A DNA stretch of 64,000 bases from NCBI GenBank assembly GCA_958295665.1, contig OY282560.1:143150091-143214090 (forward strand), written 5' to 3'. A model generated the notes under the pieces. The model was not told the DNA's origin, made no database searches, and saw only the letters and a list, made by a program, of their open reading frames with translations. The position numbers were made by a program, and so were the translations under genes. Positions 37,346-47,479 of the stretch are shown piece after piece; position 1 is the stretch's first letter, and every line of letters begins with the position of its first letter. Origin of the DNA: Tipula vernalis. Lineage: Eukaryota; Arthropoda; Insecta; Diptera; Tipulidae.

Positions 37346-37699
37346 TGTGCTGGGATGTTCTAGCATCACTATTTTCGATATTCGATACGCTTTATGTCTC
37401 TTTTTTCATAAACACAGTTGCCCATTATTTCGCTTCCTCAATTACGCTCATCTATTGCGATCTCAGCCTATTAGAATAAATTTCTTTACTATCCTTTTTC
37501 AACATAATCGACAAAGTATCACAAAAATTTTTTGTAGTGATAAAGTGATGAAGAAATAGCAGGCTGAATCGAAAATACTTAGACAATAATAGGAAAAACG
37601 TCATTAAATAAGTGAAAGATAATGCGATTTTGTTCTTGAAAAAAAAGACATAAAGCGTATCGAATATCGAAAATAGTGATGTTAGAACATCCCAGCACA
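37346..37699. mobile_element. MITE of 354 bp with TIRs of about 60-90 bp
   Basis: The left end TGTGCTGGGATGTTCTAGCA is repeated inverted at the right end (37680-37699). The inverted match extends through ATCACTATTTTCGATATTCG and GATACGCTTTATGTCT, about 60 bp with one mismatch, then continues weakly to about 90 bp. No transposase. I could not find a convincing target duplication at the ends, so the superfamily is not assigned. Confidence 0.85.
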
Positions 37700-37829
37700 C
37701 GTCAAATTGAAATAAAAGCATACTTCGATTTGTTTGCTCATTAAGTCAATATACAATATATAGATGGCAGTGATGGCCGTAAAAATTTGGAAAAATCGTA
37801 CCAAAAATTACCACCTGGGGAAATTTCAA

Positions 37830-38312
37830 GTTCAAAAATTGTAGGAAAAGCAAAACAAATTCACAAAATATAGGAACGTGTGATAATTTTGTGATTAAAT
37901 AATTTTTTTTCGTATTTTTCTGTTATCTTTTTAGACATCTTACGTACACTAGTAAAACTAAAGATAAATTTAGCAAGTATTATTTTAATTCGTCAGAGCC
38001 AACTTTGATGTATTTTTCAAAATGAAAGTTCGAAAAAATATATTTTAGAAATAATTTAATTTTAATATTTCTGCAATTAATATTTACTTAATACCAATAT
38101 GGCCTTCTTGTATATTGTTCATAAAGATATGTAGAAAACTTTTATATAAACATTTTATAATATTTTTGCTTTTTTCATTAAAAAACTTGAAGCTAAAAAA
38201 TACCATTTTTACTATGGATTCCTATGGAAATCAGTGAAAAGTTATACCACTAAAAAAGCTTCTAAAAAATACGTCATTAAGATTATGGCTCTATACTCTA
38301 GAAGGCTCTGAC
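37830..38312 (+). repeat. Dispersed repeat family, copy A (inverted match at 47122-47475)
   Basis: Blocks shared with the reverse complement of 47122-47475, in order: GGAAATTTCAAGTTCAAAAA, GTAGGAAAAGCAAA, GACATCTKACGTACACTAGT, AGCAAGTATTATTTTAATTC, GTCAGAGCCAACTTTGATG, GTAGAAAACTTTTATATAAA, CTTGAAGCTAA, TACTATGGATTCCTATGG and GGCTCTATACTCT. Copy A also carries about 60 bp more in the middle. Both ends carry TCAGAGCC/GGCTCTGA in inverted orientation (38003 and 38303), which may mark an internal TIR. Confidence 0.85.
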
Positions 38313-39104
38313 AATAGTCATTAGATGTAAACAACAATTAATGTGTTATGGAAATCTGGTATCTTGAGAATTTTTACGAATAGCAATATCAATATGAACA
38401 ATTAAAATTTGAAGTTTTGAGTCCTATTAAACCTGATGTTATAAAATTAAAATCTAACTTTGTATCATATATGATTAGAAATTGTTAATTTTGGGGGGTT
38501 TGCACAGAAGTTTCATATTGTTAGGAAAAAAGTCATATTTTATAGGCGGCGCTTGTTTAAGAAAGAAGATGTTGAGAATTTCGGGTTTCCGGATTAATAC
38601 CAAATCATTACAATTAGGATTTAATTTTGTATTGAATTTTACTTGTATTATCAAGAATACAATTTTTTAACATTTTCATAGAATTTGATTACCTTAGAAT
38701 CTGTTTAAGTTAAAGTAATATTTTGCGGTAAAAATAAGTTTTGGTTGACCAGCCGAAATCAAAAATTAAATAATCCAAGAATATTTATTTTCTTATCGCA
38801 GTTTTTTGTTATTTTTTTCAAGTGAGAAATATTCACCTTTTTTTAAACGTCAAACGAAACCAATTAACTGAAGGGAAAACAATATACTCTATTTTAGGCA
38901 GAATAATTAATTTATTTCGGCAAATTTAACATTAGAAACATTTCTAAATGAACGGAAAATTTTATCACAAGTTGTTGTACTAAAGTAAAAAAAAAATTGG
39001 AACTTTGTGTTTTTAAAAGGAAAACTTTTGGGAATTAGATTTTCAGCTAGCAAAGCAAAATTAGACATTTGTTTGTATTTATCGTTTCTGACCATCAGTT
39101 AGCC
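38313..39104. other. Intergenic, no gene seen
   Basis: AT-rich; the small frames at 38482-38670 and 38907-39095 carry no recognised motif. Confidence 0.4.
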
Positions 39105-39360
39105 TAAGTTACTGATATCACAACGCCACCAGCACAAAAAACGCAACAAGCTAACACTCGTTGGGGATGGATAGATTAATCCACAATTTCTCTTGGGCTT
39201 CAGGGACCAAGATGCGAAAGTTTTGTTTGTTTACGTAACCAGAAAGGAGAAAGTGAGTTTCGTCACTGAGAAGGATATCCTAGAAGGAGCTACATTACTA
39301 CCAAAAACACTACAAACTTTACGAACTGTGTTTGCGAAATTTTCGCTGTTTCAATAGTCA
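39105..39360 (-). pseudogene. Mariner/Tc1-type (DDE_3-like) transposase fragment
   Basis: The minus strand, about 39279-39152, reads DILLSDETHFLLSGYVNKQN and then FRILVPEAQEKLW. This matches the second catalytic Asp region of insect mariner/Tc1-like transposases (SDE.HF.L.GYVNKQN.R.W). After a shift near 39150 the frame continues as VLACCVFCAGGVVI, the equivalent of TVWCG.WAGGVIGP. Only this core of about 80 codons survives; the N-terminal HTH and the last acidic residue are absent. Confidence 0.8.
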
Positions 39361-39840
39361 ATCAACGTTGATGAAATCAATTTACGTAGATATATTTTTC
39401 TGATGAAAAATTTTTAACAGTAAAAAATCAGCCAATCAATGCAGTCAAATTTCGTAAACCAACTCCTCCCCATACAACTTAAACTATTTTTAATTTGAAG
39501 AAAAATCTTGAGAGGGAGTACCAAATCGACAAAACAAAATTTGCATACACATTTGTCAATTTTGATAAGGAAAATAAATTTTTGATTTTTTTTAAAGATG
39601 TATTAGTCTTATTTATTGTTTTTTACATATATTGTAGGTAATTGTAAATTAGGACGTTGTAAATATGTTTGCCTCTTGATCAGAAAACATATTGGTGGGA
39701 AGATCACGAAACTTACTTGTATTAATGATCTTGATAACTTAAAATAGTAATGATTTCTTTAAATTCTAGTTTTCAAGATCACAGCAGTTTCGTGAACACA
39801 ACATCTGAAAGTTTTCAACTATAAAAATTTTAATAATTTT
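39361..39840. other. Intergenic, no gene seen
   Basis: AT-rich. A GATCACGAAACTTACTTGTAT / TTTCAAGATCACAGCAGTTTCG pair near 39700 and 39775 hints at a small imperfect palindrome, but nothing definable. Confidence 0.3.
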
Positions 39841-40971
39841 TTGGTACGTTTGGATTTATTTAATATCCTTCCTGATTTAATTTTTCAAAGTGAAATCTGG
39901 ATTAATGATTACGAAGTTAATTTATATAATTTGAATGAGTACAATCTAGTTTGTTGCTGTAAGAACAGTTAACGTGCGGCAGATGTTGCTTTGTTTAATA
40001 ACATGGAATTATATTGGTTTGTGGAATCACAGAACCTGTTGTCTGCCGATGTTGTGAAGGTAAAACTTTCAATGTGTAATGTGGTTTATGTTCTTGTATG
40101 TGCTTATCGGCCTCAACCAGATTCTGAAAATGTATTTATTGAAGAATTTTCAGAATATTTACGAGGTGATTTTAATGTTGATTTGATGGCTTCTGAGGGT
40201 CTTGCCTATCTAATAAATGAACCGACTGGAATTACTGCCACAACATCAACTAGGAGATAATAATTTATCTCGTTTAAAAATTAAGTTATTAGATTATTCA
40301 ATAAGCGACCATCATCTTGTTTATGTTGCTTGAGAGATCAACAAATTAAATAAGTTCAGTGATAATCCTAATAAACCGAAGGTCAATAAGCATAAATTTA
40401 TTGAATTATTAGGTGCTGTTGACTTTTCCAATGTCATTAATATGGGTGATCCAGCTATTACCCCTAAATTATCTTTAGAAACTTGAAATGACGTATTTTA
40501 CAGCTTGTTTGTAATTAAATACAACGAACAGCCCTAAAAAGCCGTGAATTTCAATCACATTGCTGAACATAATCAATCGTAAAAACTGGTTGTTAAAACA
40601 AAAAGTTGAAGATGCTCGGGAGGCCTACAATAATATGAAGTTCGATATCTGCGGTAATAACCCTAAACAAATGTAGCGTACAATTAATTAATGATATATT
40701 GCGAAGTAATAAGTCTGGGAATCACATAGCTCCATTATCTCTAGGGATGGTGATATGTTGACAAATTCCTTAGATATTGCTAATGAGTTGCGTAAATTAT
40801 TTGCAAATGTGGCTTCAAACATCAAATCTGGTGTACCTAATACAAAGCGTAAGCGCGTTCGAGGAAACATTTTTTTGTCCACCCAATTAAAGAATATGAG
40901 ATTGCGTGTTGGCCATTCATTCTCTGAAATGTAATTACATTAAAGATATTTTTGGAATTAGTAACCATTTA
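39841..40971 (+). pseudogene. LINE (jockey/CR1-type): endonuclease and EN-RT linker, 5' segment
   Basis: Plus-strand order: EIWINDYEVNLYNLNEYN (EN start), VVYVLVCAYRPQ, RGDFNVDLMA (the GDFN catalytic motif), YSISDHHLVYV (the SDH motif), then a linker (KQKVEDAREAYNNMK, NPKQMWRTIN, TNSLDIANELRKLFANVA) and the start of the RT entry region (SLKCNYIKDIFGISNHL). Several stops and shifts. The protein breaks at 40971 in the codons for NHL and resumes at 44496 with HHLLKEVV, the two edges sharing ACCATTTA, so the segment is continuous with 44496-45026. Confidence 0.88.
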
Positions 40972-41478
40972 TGGCTCCAGGAATTTCAGTCAAAAATTAT
41001 AAGGCAACAAAGTCAAAATAGTTTTAGACTGAAATACCTTTTCAGAAGGAAGTTCAGTCAAAAAACTAAAAGAACATTCAAGTCAAAACTTTTTGACTGA
41101 AATTCCTTTTGCATTTATGACTGAAATAACTTTTGAAAAGGTGTTTCAGTCAAACAATTAAAAAGGAATTCCATGCAAAATTGTTCTCCGGGAATATAGT
41201 AAAAAATAATTCAGTCAAAAAACCAAACGCATTTCAGTCATAAAATTCCCCATACAAATATTATGACTCAAACTCCTTTTAAAAAGGGAACTTAAGTCCA
41301 AAAAAAAAAAAAGTATTTCGGTTAAAAAACAATTTGACTGAAATGCCCTTTGTGTTTTTGGACTGAATAACCTTCATGAAAGGTATTTTAGTCACAATTT
41401 TTTGGGCTGGAATACCTTTTGTTTGGTTTGTTTTACTAGCCGCCAAGTAGGGTTTTGTTATACCAGTCCTAGTATCCG

Positions 41479-42442
41479 CTGATGACAAGAGATAAAAAAT
41501 ATCCGGATATTTTTGAGCAAAAAAACGAACGCATTAAAAGGATCTTTATATTTTTAACTCTACTTTCATTTGGATTTTTTTGGAGTTTTTTGACACTCGA
41601 AAATTATTTCTTTTATCGGCATAAAAAAATTCTAAAAGTTTCTGCGAATTGAAAAATTAAAATTAAAATATTTGTTAAGAATTTAATTTGTCTGTCTGTA
41701 ATAAGTTGATTTTTCGGCATTTTTTATAGACAAATATATTAATTGTTCATGGCAATCCCAATATTTTGGATTTGATAAATCAGAAAAATATAGAGGCCAA
41801 TCGCTCATAATATATCTACTGAAAAAAAGTAGAAATATCTTCCCCCCCTCCCCGTAATTTTGGCTGAAGGCCCAGAGTTATACCAATGTACAACTCTGCA
41901 AAAATGAGAACCCTCCATGAGTTCTGTTGGTAGTTTGGTTTTGTACTGAAAAGTATGGTCTACCCATCAGGCAGCTATGACCCAACTACAAAAAGTTCCA
42001 CTCTAACCACATACATTAAGTATCTGGCCAGAACATCATTGGTATAACTCTGGGCCTTCAGCCAAAATTACGGGGAGGGGGGGAAGATATTTCTACTTTT
42101 TTTCAGTAGATATATTATGAGCGATTGGCCTCTATATTTTTCTGATTTACCAAATCGAAAATATTGGGATTGCCATGAACAATTAATATATTTGTCTATA
42201 AAAAATGCCGAAAAATCAACTTAAATTAAAATAATATGAAAAGCTTCGATTTGAACAATGATATTAATAAAAAATATTAAAATAATGAAAATACCAAATT
42301 TATACGTCTAGTACAAAAGTTGTTCACTCATGTCATCAAAAAAAATATCCGGATATTTTATTAAAGTGAAGTTAGCGGAGGTAAAATTTGTCAAAAATAT
42401 CCGGATATTTTCTGTCAAAATGCCATCAGTGAACATACGGAG
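41479..42442. mobile_element. TIR element with AATATCCGGATATT palindrome, copy 1, split by a MITE
   Basis: The left end CTGATGACAAGAGATAAAAA and the right end (inverted: CTGATGGCATTTTGACAGAA) both lead into AATATCCGGATATTT. The palindrome lies at 41498-41513, 42344-42359 and 42395-42411. The body matches copy 2 at 43250-43640 (AACTCTACTTTC, TTTTTTGACA, TTTATCGGCATAAAAAAAT, AATATTAAAATAA.GAAAA, AAATTTAT). A 522-bp palindromic MITE (41702-42223) interrupts it. Non-coding. Confidence 0.75.
41702..42223. mobile_element. Palindromic MITE, TIRs of about 185 bp, nested in the previous element
   Basis: The left arm starts TAAGTTGATTTTTCGGCATT and runs to TTATACCAATG at about 41889. The right arm is its inverted copy from CATTGGTATAAC (about 42038) to CCGAAAAATCAACTTA (42208-42223). 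The arms are nearly identical over about 185 bp, so this copy is young. The roughly 150-bp centre (GGTAGTTTGGTTTTG.. to ..TACATTAAGTATCTGG) is unique. TA at each edge would fit a Tc1/mariner-type target, but neighbouring AATTAAAATA on both sides makes the boundary ambiguous. Confidence 0.88.
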
Positions 42443-43249
42443 TACATACCGATTTTTTACCGTGGATAGTATAATAGCAACATATGCCATCATACTTTGG
42501 AAATTTTACAATAACAACCCCGTGTATTTTCATTCCGGAATGAATAGTTTCAAGCCAAGTTTTTGTTGGTATTGAATTATTCGGTAATTTTTATTTTTTT
42601 TATTTTATTTTTAATGACAATTGATAAAAGTAAAAATAAAACTATTTTCGGCTATTATTTTGCGTATAATTTGAATTTTTATTTTTATACCAATTACTAT
42701 TCCAGTGAGCAAAGTAAGACGACATATTTCTTGTTCATATATGTAAATAACCCATCCTAATAAACGAGGTGCACCCTTTACGAAACATAAATAAAGAATG
42801 TTCATAATTGGCGACTTGTACCGTGCGCCTAGCGGAAGGAATAGTAACCGAGAAGATAATTTAAATAAATTTTCGCACAGTAGTTATAATATATGATACA
42901 CTTTTAGTGCGGACAGAAATTTCAGGTAATTTGTTGCGAGTATTGTTACGACATTTTCTGACTAAGCACTTCATTTTTCATAATTTTTTTTCTAATAGTT
43001 TTTCACAAATAATAATTAATTATACATATTTTTTGTAAATTTGATATTTTTATTATTTGATAATTTTGAATTTTCATGAAACTACGTGCAACCACTTTTA
43101 AAAACAATAAAAACTAACTAGTTTGTTTACATAAAAGAAAGAGTAACCATATATAACCATCTCTCTCCAACTGGCCACGCTTGAAATAGACGAATTTATA
43201 TGAGAAAAAACCTTGTTTCAGCTCTATAGTTTTATACCTTTATGCAAAA

Positions 43250-43640
43250 GACACAAATTATCCGGATATTTTTTTATGCTAAAAAACGAGCGCTTCCAAA
43301 AGTTCAGTATATTTGTAACTCTACTTTTTGTGGTTTTTTGACAACTGAAACTTATTTCATTTATCGGTGTAAAAAAATCAAAAAGTTCTACGATTTGAGA
43401 AATATAAATTAAAATAATATAAAAATGCGTCACTTGAACATTGATAATAATAAAAAATATTAAAAAAATAAAAGGAAAATGTGATCTTGAAATACTAAAT
43501 TTATCTGTCACGTAAAAAAGTTATTCACTGCGTATGTTCACTGATGGCTTTTTGACAGAAAATATCCGGATATTTTCGATAAATTTTACCCCCTCTAACT
43601 TCACTTTAATAAAATATCCGGATTTTTTTTAATGATATTA
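43250..43640. mobile_element. TIR element with AATATCCGGATATT palindrome, copy 2
   Basis: Direct-orientation relative of 41479-42442 without the nested MITE: ATCCGGATATTTTTTTATGC..AAAAAACGAGCGC on the left, then AACTCTACTTTTTGTGG, TTATCGGTGTAAAAAAATC and AATATTAAAAAAATAAAAGG. The last 110 bp (about 43532-43640, with palindromes at 43559-43576 and 43612-43625) match copy 1 only when reversed and complemented. It lies within the 3.5-kb element. Confidence 0.75.
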
Positions 43641-44495
43641 ACGAATGACTTTTTACTTGACATATAATTTTGGTTATTAAAAAACTATCGAAAGTTTTAT
43701 TTATATTTTCACAAGTAACACAATTTACAAAACTTTTAATAAACTTTAAACAGAGTAAAATGTATATCAAAATATGAGCAATAAAAATTATTAATGGTTA
43801 AAAATATCTCCTTTATATAATAATTATTAATTTAAAAATGGAAGACCGGTTTCGGATTTTCATCCATCATCAAATACTTATAATATGGATTCTCTCCATT
43901 TTTATTGTATTCATAATTTTGGTATTTGAAATATAACATTTTCTATTATTATTTTAATATTATATTATTTTGGCATTTCTTTATTTTTATTCATTATTTT
44001 TTCTGTGAAAATGATAATTAACAAAACAAATGGCATCTATTGAAAAATTTCTAGTTGACCTATTTTGTATAAGGCCATACACTTACCTGACCTAATTTGG
44101 GTAACTAGCGTTTACACCATGTGACCCATGCAGTTTAGGTCGAATATAGTCAATAAATAGTCCGGAACTAAATATGGCGGTGTAAACTACCTCACTGGTA
44201 TAATAAAACCTTATATGCAATATTAAAAATATAAAATAAAATGTAAACTGACCATACTTTATCACTTTTCAATAATTTTGCCAGATCAGAATTTTCTGTC
44301 TAGTTGTTTGACTGAATCTCCTTCAGTCACAAATGCAAAAGGTATTCCAATCAAAAAAGTTTTGATTTGAATGCCTCTTTAGTTTTTTGATTGAACTTCC
44401 TTCTGAAAAGGCATTTCAGTCTAAAACTATTTTGACTGAGTTCCCTTTTAATTTTTGACTGAAATTCCTTTCTGTTTTTGAATGAACTGAAGCCC

Positions 44496-45026
44496 ACCAT
44501 TTATTGAAGGAAGTTGTAAATATAGTTAGCCCAGTATTAAAACATATTTTTAGTCATAGTTTCGAAAGTGGTGTTGTGCCGGAAATTTTGAAGACTGCTT
44601 CAGTCTTATCACTTAATAAGTAATTGTCAACACTGGTTCAGACGTAAATTTCTACTGAATCAGCTTTAACTGAATTCCTTAATACAGTTCATTTGTCACT
44701 GAAAAATTCTCATTCTTGTGCATGAATTTTTATTGATATCAAACAGGCCTTTGATATGGTTGATCACCATATTCTTTTGCATAAGATTCCCAAAATTGGG
44801 TTTCGGGGTATTATTATAACTAACAAGTGGTTTGAATAAGTGGACCATCACTATCCGAGGTAACAAAATTAATTAAAGCTGACCTTTTAATTCTAACGAG
44901 ATAGTTTAATTATCACGCTCTAATTTTAAGTGAGAAAACTAAAATTATGTTTTTTAGAATTGGTTTCAGTTCTTATATTTCATCTGTAATTATGTGCTTC
45001 TTGTAATTTTGTAAATTGTTCTACCT
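44496..45026 (+). pseudogene. LINE (jockey/CR1-type): reverse transcriptase segment
   Basis: Continuation of the LINE from 40971: HHLLKEVVNIVSPVLKHIF, FESGVVPEILKTASVLSLNK, TESALTEFLNTVHLSLKN and FIDIKQAFDMVDHHILLHKI (the RT box with its first catalytic Asp). After GIIITNKWFE the frame is lost; the YADD region is not found and seems deleted before 45000. Stops occur at several points. The segment ends at the left TIR of the Harbinger element and the thumb resumes after it at 46835. Confidence 0.88.
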
Positions 45027-46824
45027 GGGCCCTATTGCACCAGCTACTTATCACTTATTACTTATCAACTTATCATAATGTTTGATAATTTTCTGTTGTA
45101 CCAAATTGAAATTTGATAAGTATTTAATTGAGTTAAAATAAGTGATAAGCACTCACTTATCAAAATTAAGTTGCACCAATTCGCGAAATGATAATTGATA
45201 AGTAATATTTTGATACGCGATATGTTTGAGGTATTCTCGTAGTTCTGTTGCTCCAAAAGTTTTAACTTATCAATAATTGACTACTTTACTGATAAATTAT
45301 CCAAAATATCAATAAGAAAAATTTCACTACTCAAATAAATTGATAAGAGGTTGTAGTGGTATGGCGGAAGTCTGTTAAAAACGTTTTTTTTTGCTGTTAT
45401 TGTAAGATGAGAACTTTTGTTCAATTTTAAAAGAGTACAAACACATTTTTCAATAAAATTATTTATTGTTCAAAGGATTATAAATGATAATGACAATACA
45501 TGTACCAATGTGCTTTCAAGTGTATAATAACTTAATTTCATAATTTATACCTCTTTTTTATTGTATTCTGATAAGTTATAATAATAAGTCAAAGTAAGAA
45601 TAATTTCATTCTGTTCGATGTATCATAGAGGTAAGACAGTTGTTTTTCGATATTTTAAAATTAATATAAAACTATCAAATATAGGTCTATCAACTTTAGT
45701 GTACAAAAACTGAAGTTTATCAAACGAAAAAATAATTTTTATAAAAAAATGCGTCGGTGCTTAAGATTATTCGAGGATGAAAACGAAAGAAGAAATCGTG
45801 TAGTGAAAGCCAAAACCAATTATGTATTCTCTGGACTCGGGAGTGGTAGACAATTTTCGTTTGTCACATGAACAAATTGAGCACGTACGATTAAAAATAG
45901 GAGCAAATTTGCACCGACCGATTTTGAAGCGACCGAAACTACGCGTTGAGTACTCTACAGCAGCTACTAACAATACTGCATTGGTTAGGAAATCGCGCAA
46001 TATCATGGGATTGCCAATATGCACGGAATTAATAAATCGACTGTGTGTAGGGTCATTCATCCAGTAGTAGATACCATCATCGATAACATGATGGCGGGGG
46101 AAACCGTGTGTTGGTCCGAAAATGTCCAGGATATCCCACCAAAGTTTCTTGAGATGGGTAGTTTCCCTCAGGTAGCTGGTTGGATCGATGGAAGAATGAT
46201 TAACATAGATACTTCTACGGTCAATGAAGAACACTTTGTGAATCGACATGGAAAACATTCACTGAATGCTAATATAGGTACACTAATGAAAATAAATTGT
46301 TTACGTTTAAGTACTGTTGAAAAATTATTTTGAGTTAGAAAAAAGATTTTATTTTAAAAGCAACAAACAAAAACTTTTACAATTGATTCTAAAAACTGAT
46401 ATAAGAACTCTCAATTGAGAAACGTTTCTCTTCCTGTATTATTATAAGTATATATGCAAAATTGTTGTTGTTATTAAATTACAGAATTAAAATTTTTCAA
46501 TTGTTTTGCTATATAGGTACAAAACCATTGTCTAACATATATAATGTGCGGAAAGCACATTGTTTTGCAAACACTATCACATTTATAGTAATTTTGTATT
46601 CATTACAAGTTAGCAATCATCAATCAATTTGATAACTTGTCAATTGATAAGTTATATAGTATACATTCTGTTCTTCTTATCATTATCAAAATTTGATAAG
46701 TTTTCAAATTGATAAGTGAGTGAGTTTTTGTTACATTTGGTGAAACACTTATCACTTATCATTATCAAAAAAACTATGTTAAGTTGATAAGTAATAAGTG
46801 ATTAGTAGTTGGTGCAATAGGGCC
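45027..46824 (+). mobile_element. PIF/Harbinger element, 1.8 kb, internally deleted
   Basis: The left terminus GGGCCCTATTGCACCAGCTA is mirrored at the right by TAGTTGGTGCAATAGGGCC (ends about 46824). Inverted identity runs about 50 bp through CACTTATTACTTATCAACTTA. Both subterminal regions are crowded with CTTATCA/TGATAAG words, likely transposase-binding repeats. The centre encodes a Harbinger transposase relic. Adjacent trinucleotides (CTG left, TTG right) are a weak target-duplication match; Harbingers normally duplicate TWA. It sits inside the LINE, between RT and thumb. Confidence 0.87.
45748..46333 (+). pseudogene. Harbinger (HARBI1-like) transposase remnant
   Basis: Three frames in series: 45748-45820 (MRRCLRLFEDENERRNRV), 45822-46067 (NFRLSHEQIEHVRLKIG) and 46019-46333 (MHGINKSTVCRVIHPVV, then GSFPQVAGWIDGRMINI, VNEEHFVNRHGKHSLNANI). 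The helix-turn-helix GI.KSTVCR and the first catalytic Asp (IDG) with the NR.G.HS.N block are diagnostic of HARBI1-type transposases. It stops just after the first Asp: the second Asp and the Glu are deleted, so it is inactive. The MYB-like partner gene of autonomous Harbingers is not present. Confidence 0.88.
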
Positions 46825-46829
46825 TTGAT

Positions 46830-46990
46830 GTTTATTAATTAAAAACTCTCATAACTTCTTAGGAACATGCAATCCGTATTATCCATTTTAAATCTATTTA
46901 TGTTTCAGCTTGACCTTTATTTAGGGATTTGAGAGTTTTACCGCAAAAAATTTTTAGTGGTTTTTGCCTTTTTGGTACCATAAAATTTTT
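46830..46990 (+). pseudogene. LINE (jockey/CR1-type): thumb region after the Harbinger insertion
   Basis: EHAIRIIHFKSIYVSA followed by PLFRDLRVLPQKIF, with one stop, matches the LINE thumb pattern (Q.AIR.I......S...LF..L.ILP...). Same strand as, and colinear with, the RT at 44496-45026. Inference: one LINE copy extends from about 39.84 to 46.99 kb and has been opened twice. Confidence 0.6.
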
Positions 46991-47121
46991 TTTCTGATTT
47001 TTGTACATAAAATGTACAATAATTTCGATTCAATTTTTGTCCTCGATTTTTTATTATGTCGCAACATTTTGAAATATTGCACCCACAACAAATAAACTTC
47101 AAATAAAACTAAAGCCTTCGA

Positions 47122-47475
47122 GAGTATAGAGCCAGCATACGTCATAATTTTTTACAAATTGTTTTAGTGAAATAACTTTTCATTGTTCGCCATAGGAATC
47201 CATAGTAATAATGATATTTGTTAGCTTCAAGTTATTCAATGAAAAAAGCAAAAATATTTTAAAACGTTTATATAAAAGTTTTCTACATACGAGTATCTTT
47301 AACCACTTTTATTTTAAAAAATACATCAAAGTTGGCTCTGACGAATTAAAATAATACTTGCTCAATTTATATTTAGTTTTACTAGTGTACGTCAGATGTC
47401 TAATGTCTAATCTTCTTAATATTTTGTGATTTTTTTTTGCTTTTCCTACAATTTTTGAACTTGAAATTTCCATAT
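47122..47475 (-). repeat. Dispersed repeat family, copy B (inverted relative to 37830-38312)
   Basis: The reverse complement matches copy A block by block (see 37830-38312). It abuts the decayed C-terminus of the hAT transposase at about 47480 in the same orientation, so it may be the 3' terminal region of that hAT element, which would make copy A a non-autonomous derivative. Alternatively it is an independent insertion that truncated the transposase. Confidence 0.82.
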
Positions 47476-47479
47476 CCAT

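Larger units (their letters stand above)
40972..44495. mobile_element. 3.5-kb long-TIR element (foldback/MULE-like) inserted in the LINE
   Basis: ACCATTTA(T) is directly duplicated at 40964-40971 and 44496-44503 (8 or 9 bp) exactly where the LINE frame is broken. The termini (GGCTCCAG; CTGAAGCCC) open into TIRs of over 200 bp. Left arm 40980-41190 and right arm 44280-44469 match inverted through GGAATTTCAGTCAAAAATTA, AGTTTTAGACTGAAA, TTCAGAAGGAAGTTCA and CCTTTTGCATTT. The TIRs are built of a recurring CAGTCAAAA / TTTTGACTG word; a further block of the same words extends the left side to about 41440. The interior has no transposase, only nested smaller elements. Long TIRs with an 8-9 bp duplication fit MULE or foldback elements. 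Confidence 0.85.

Noticed and set aside
43801..44290. Separate small MITE bounded by GTTTACACC / GGTGTAAAC near 44110 and 44187
   Set aside because: Only nine bases of inverted match and an interval of about 80 bp; too weak to call.
45767..46258. 163-codon minus-strand open frame
   Set aside because: It is the antisense shadow of the Harbinger transposase relic on the plus strand, which carries recognisable motifs.
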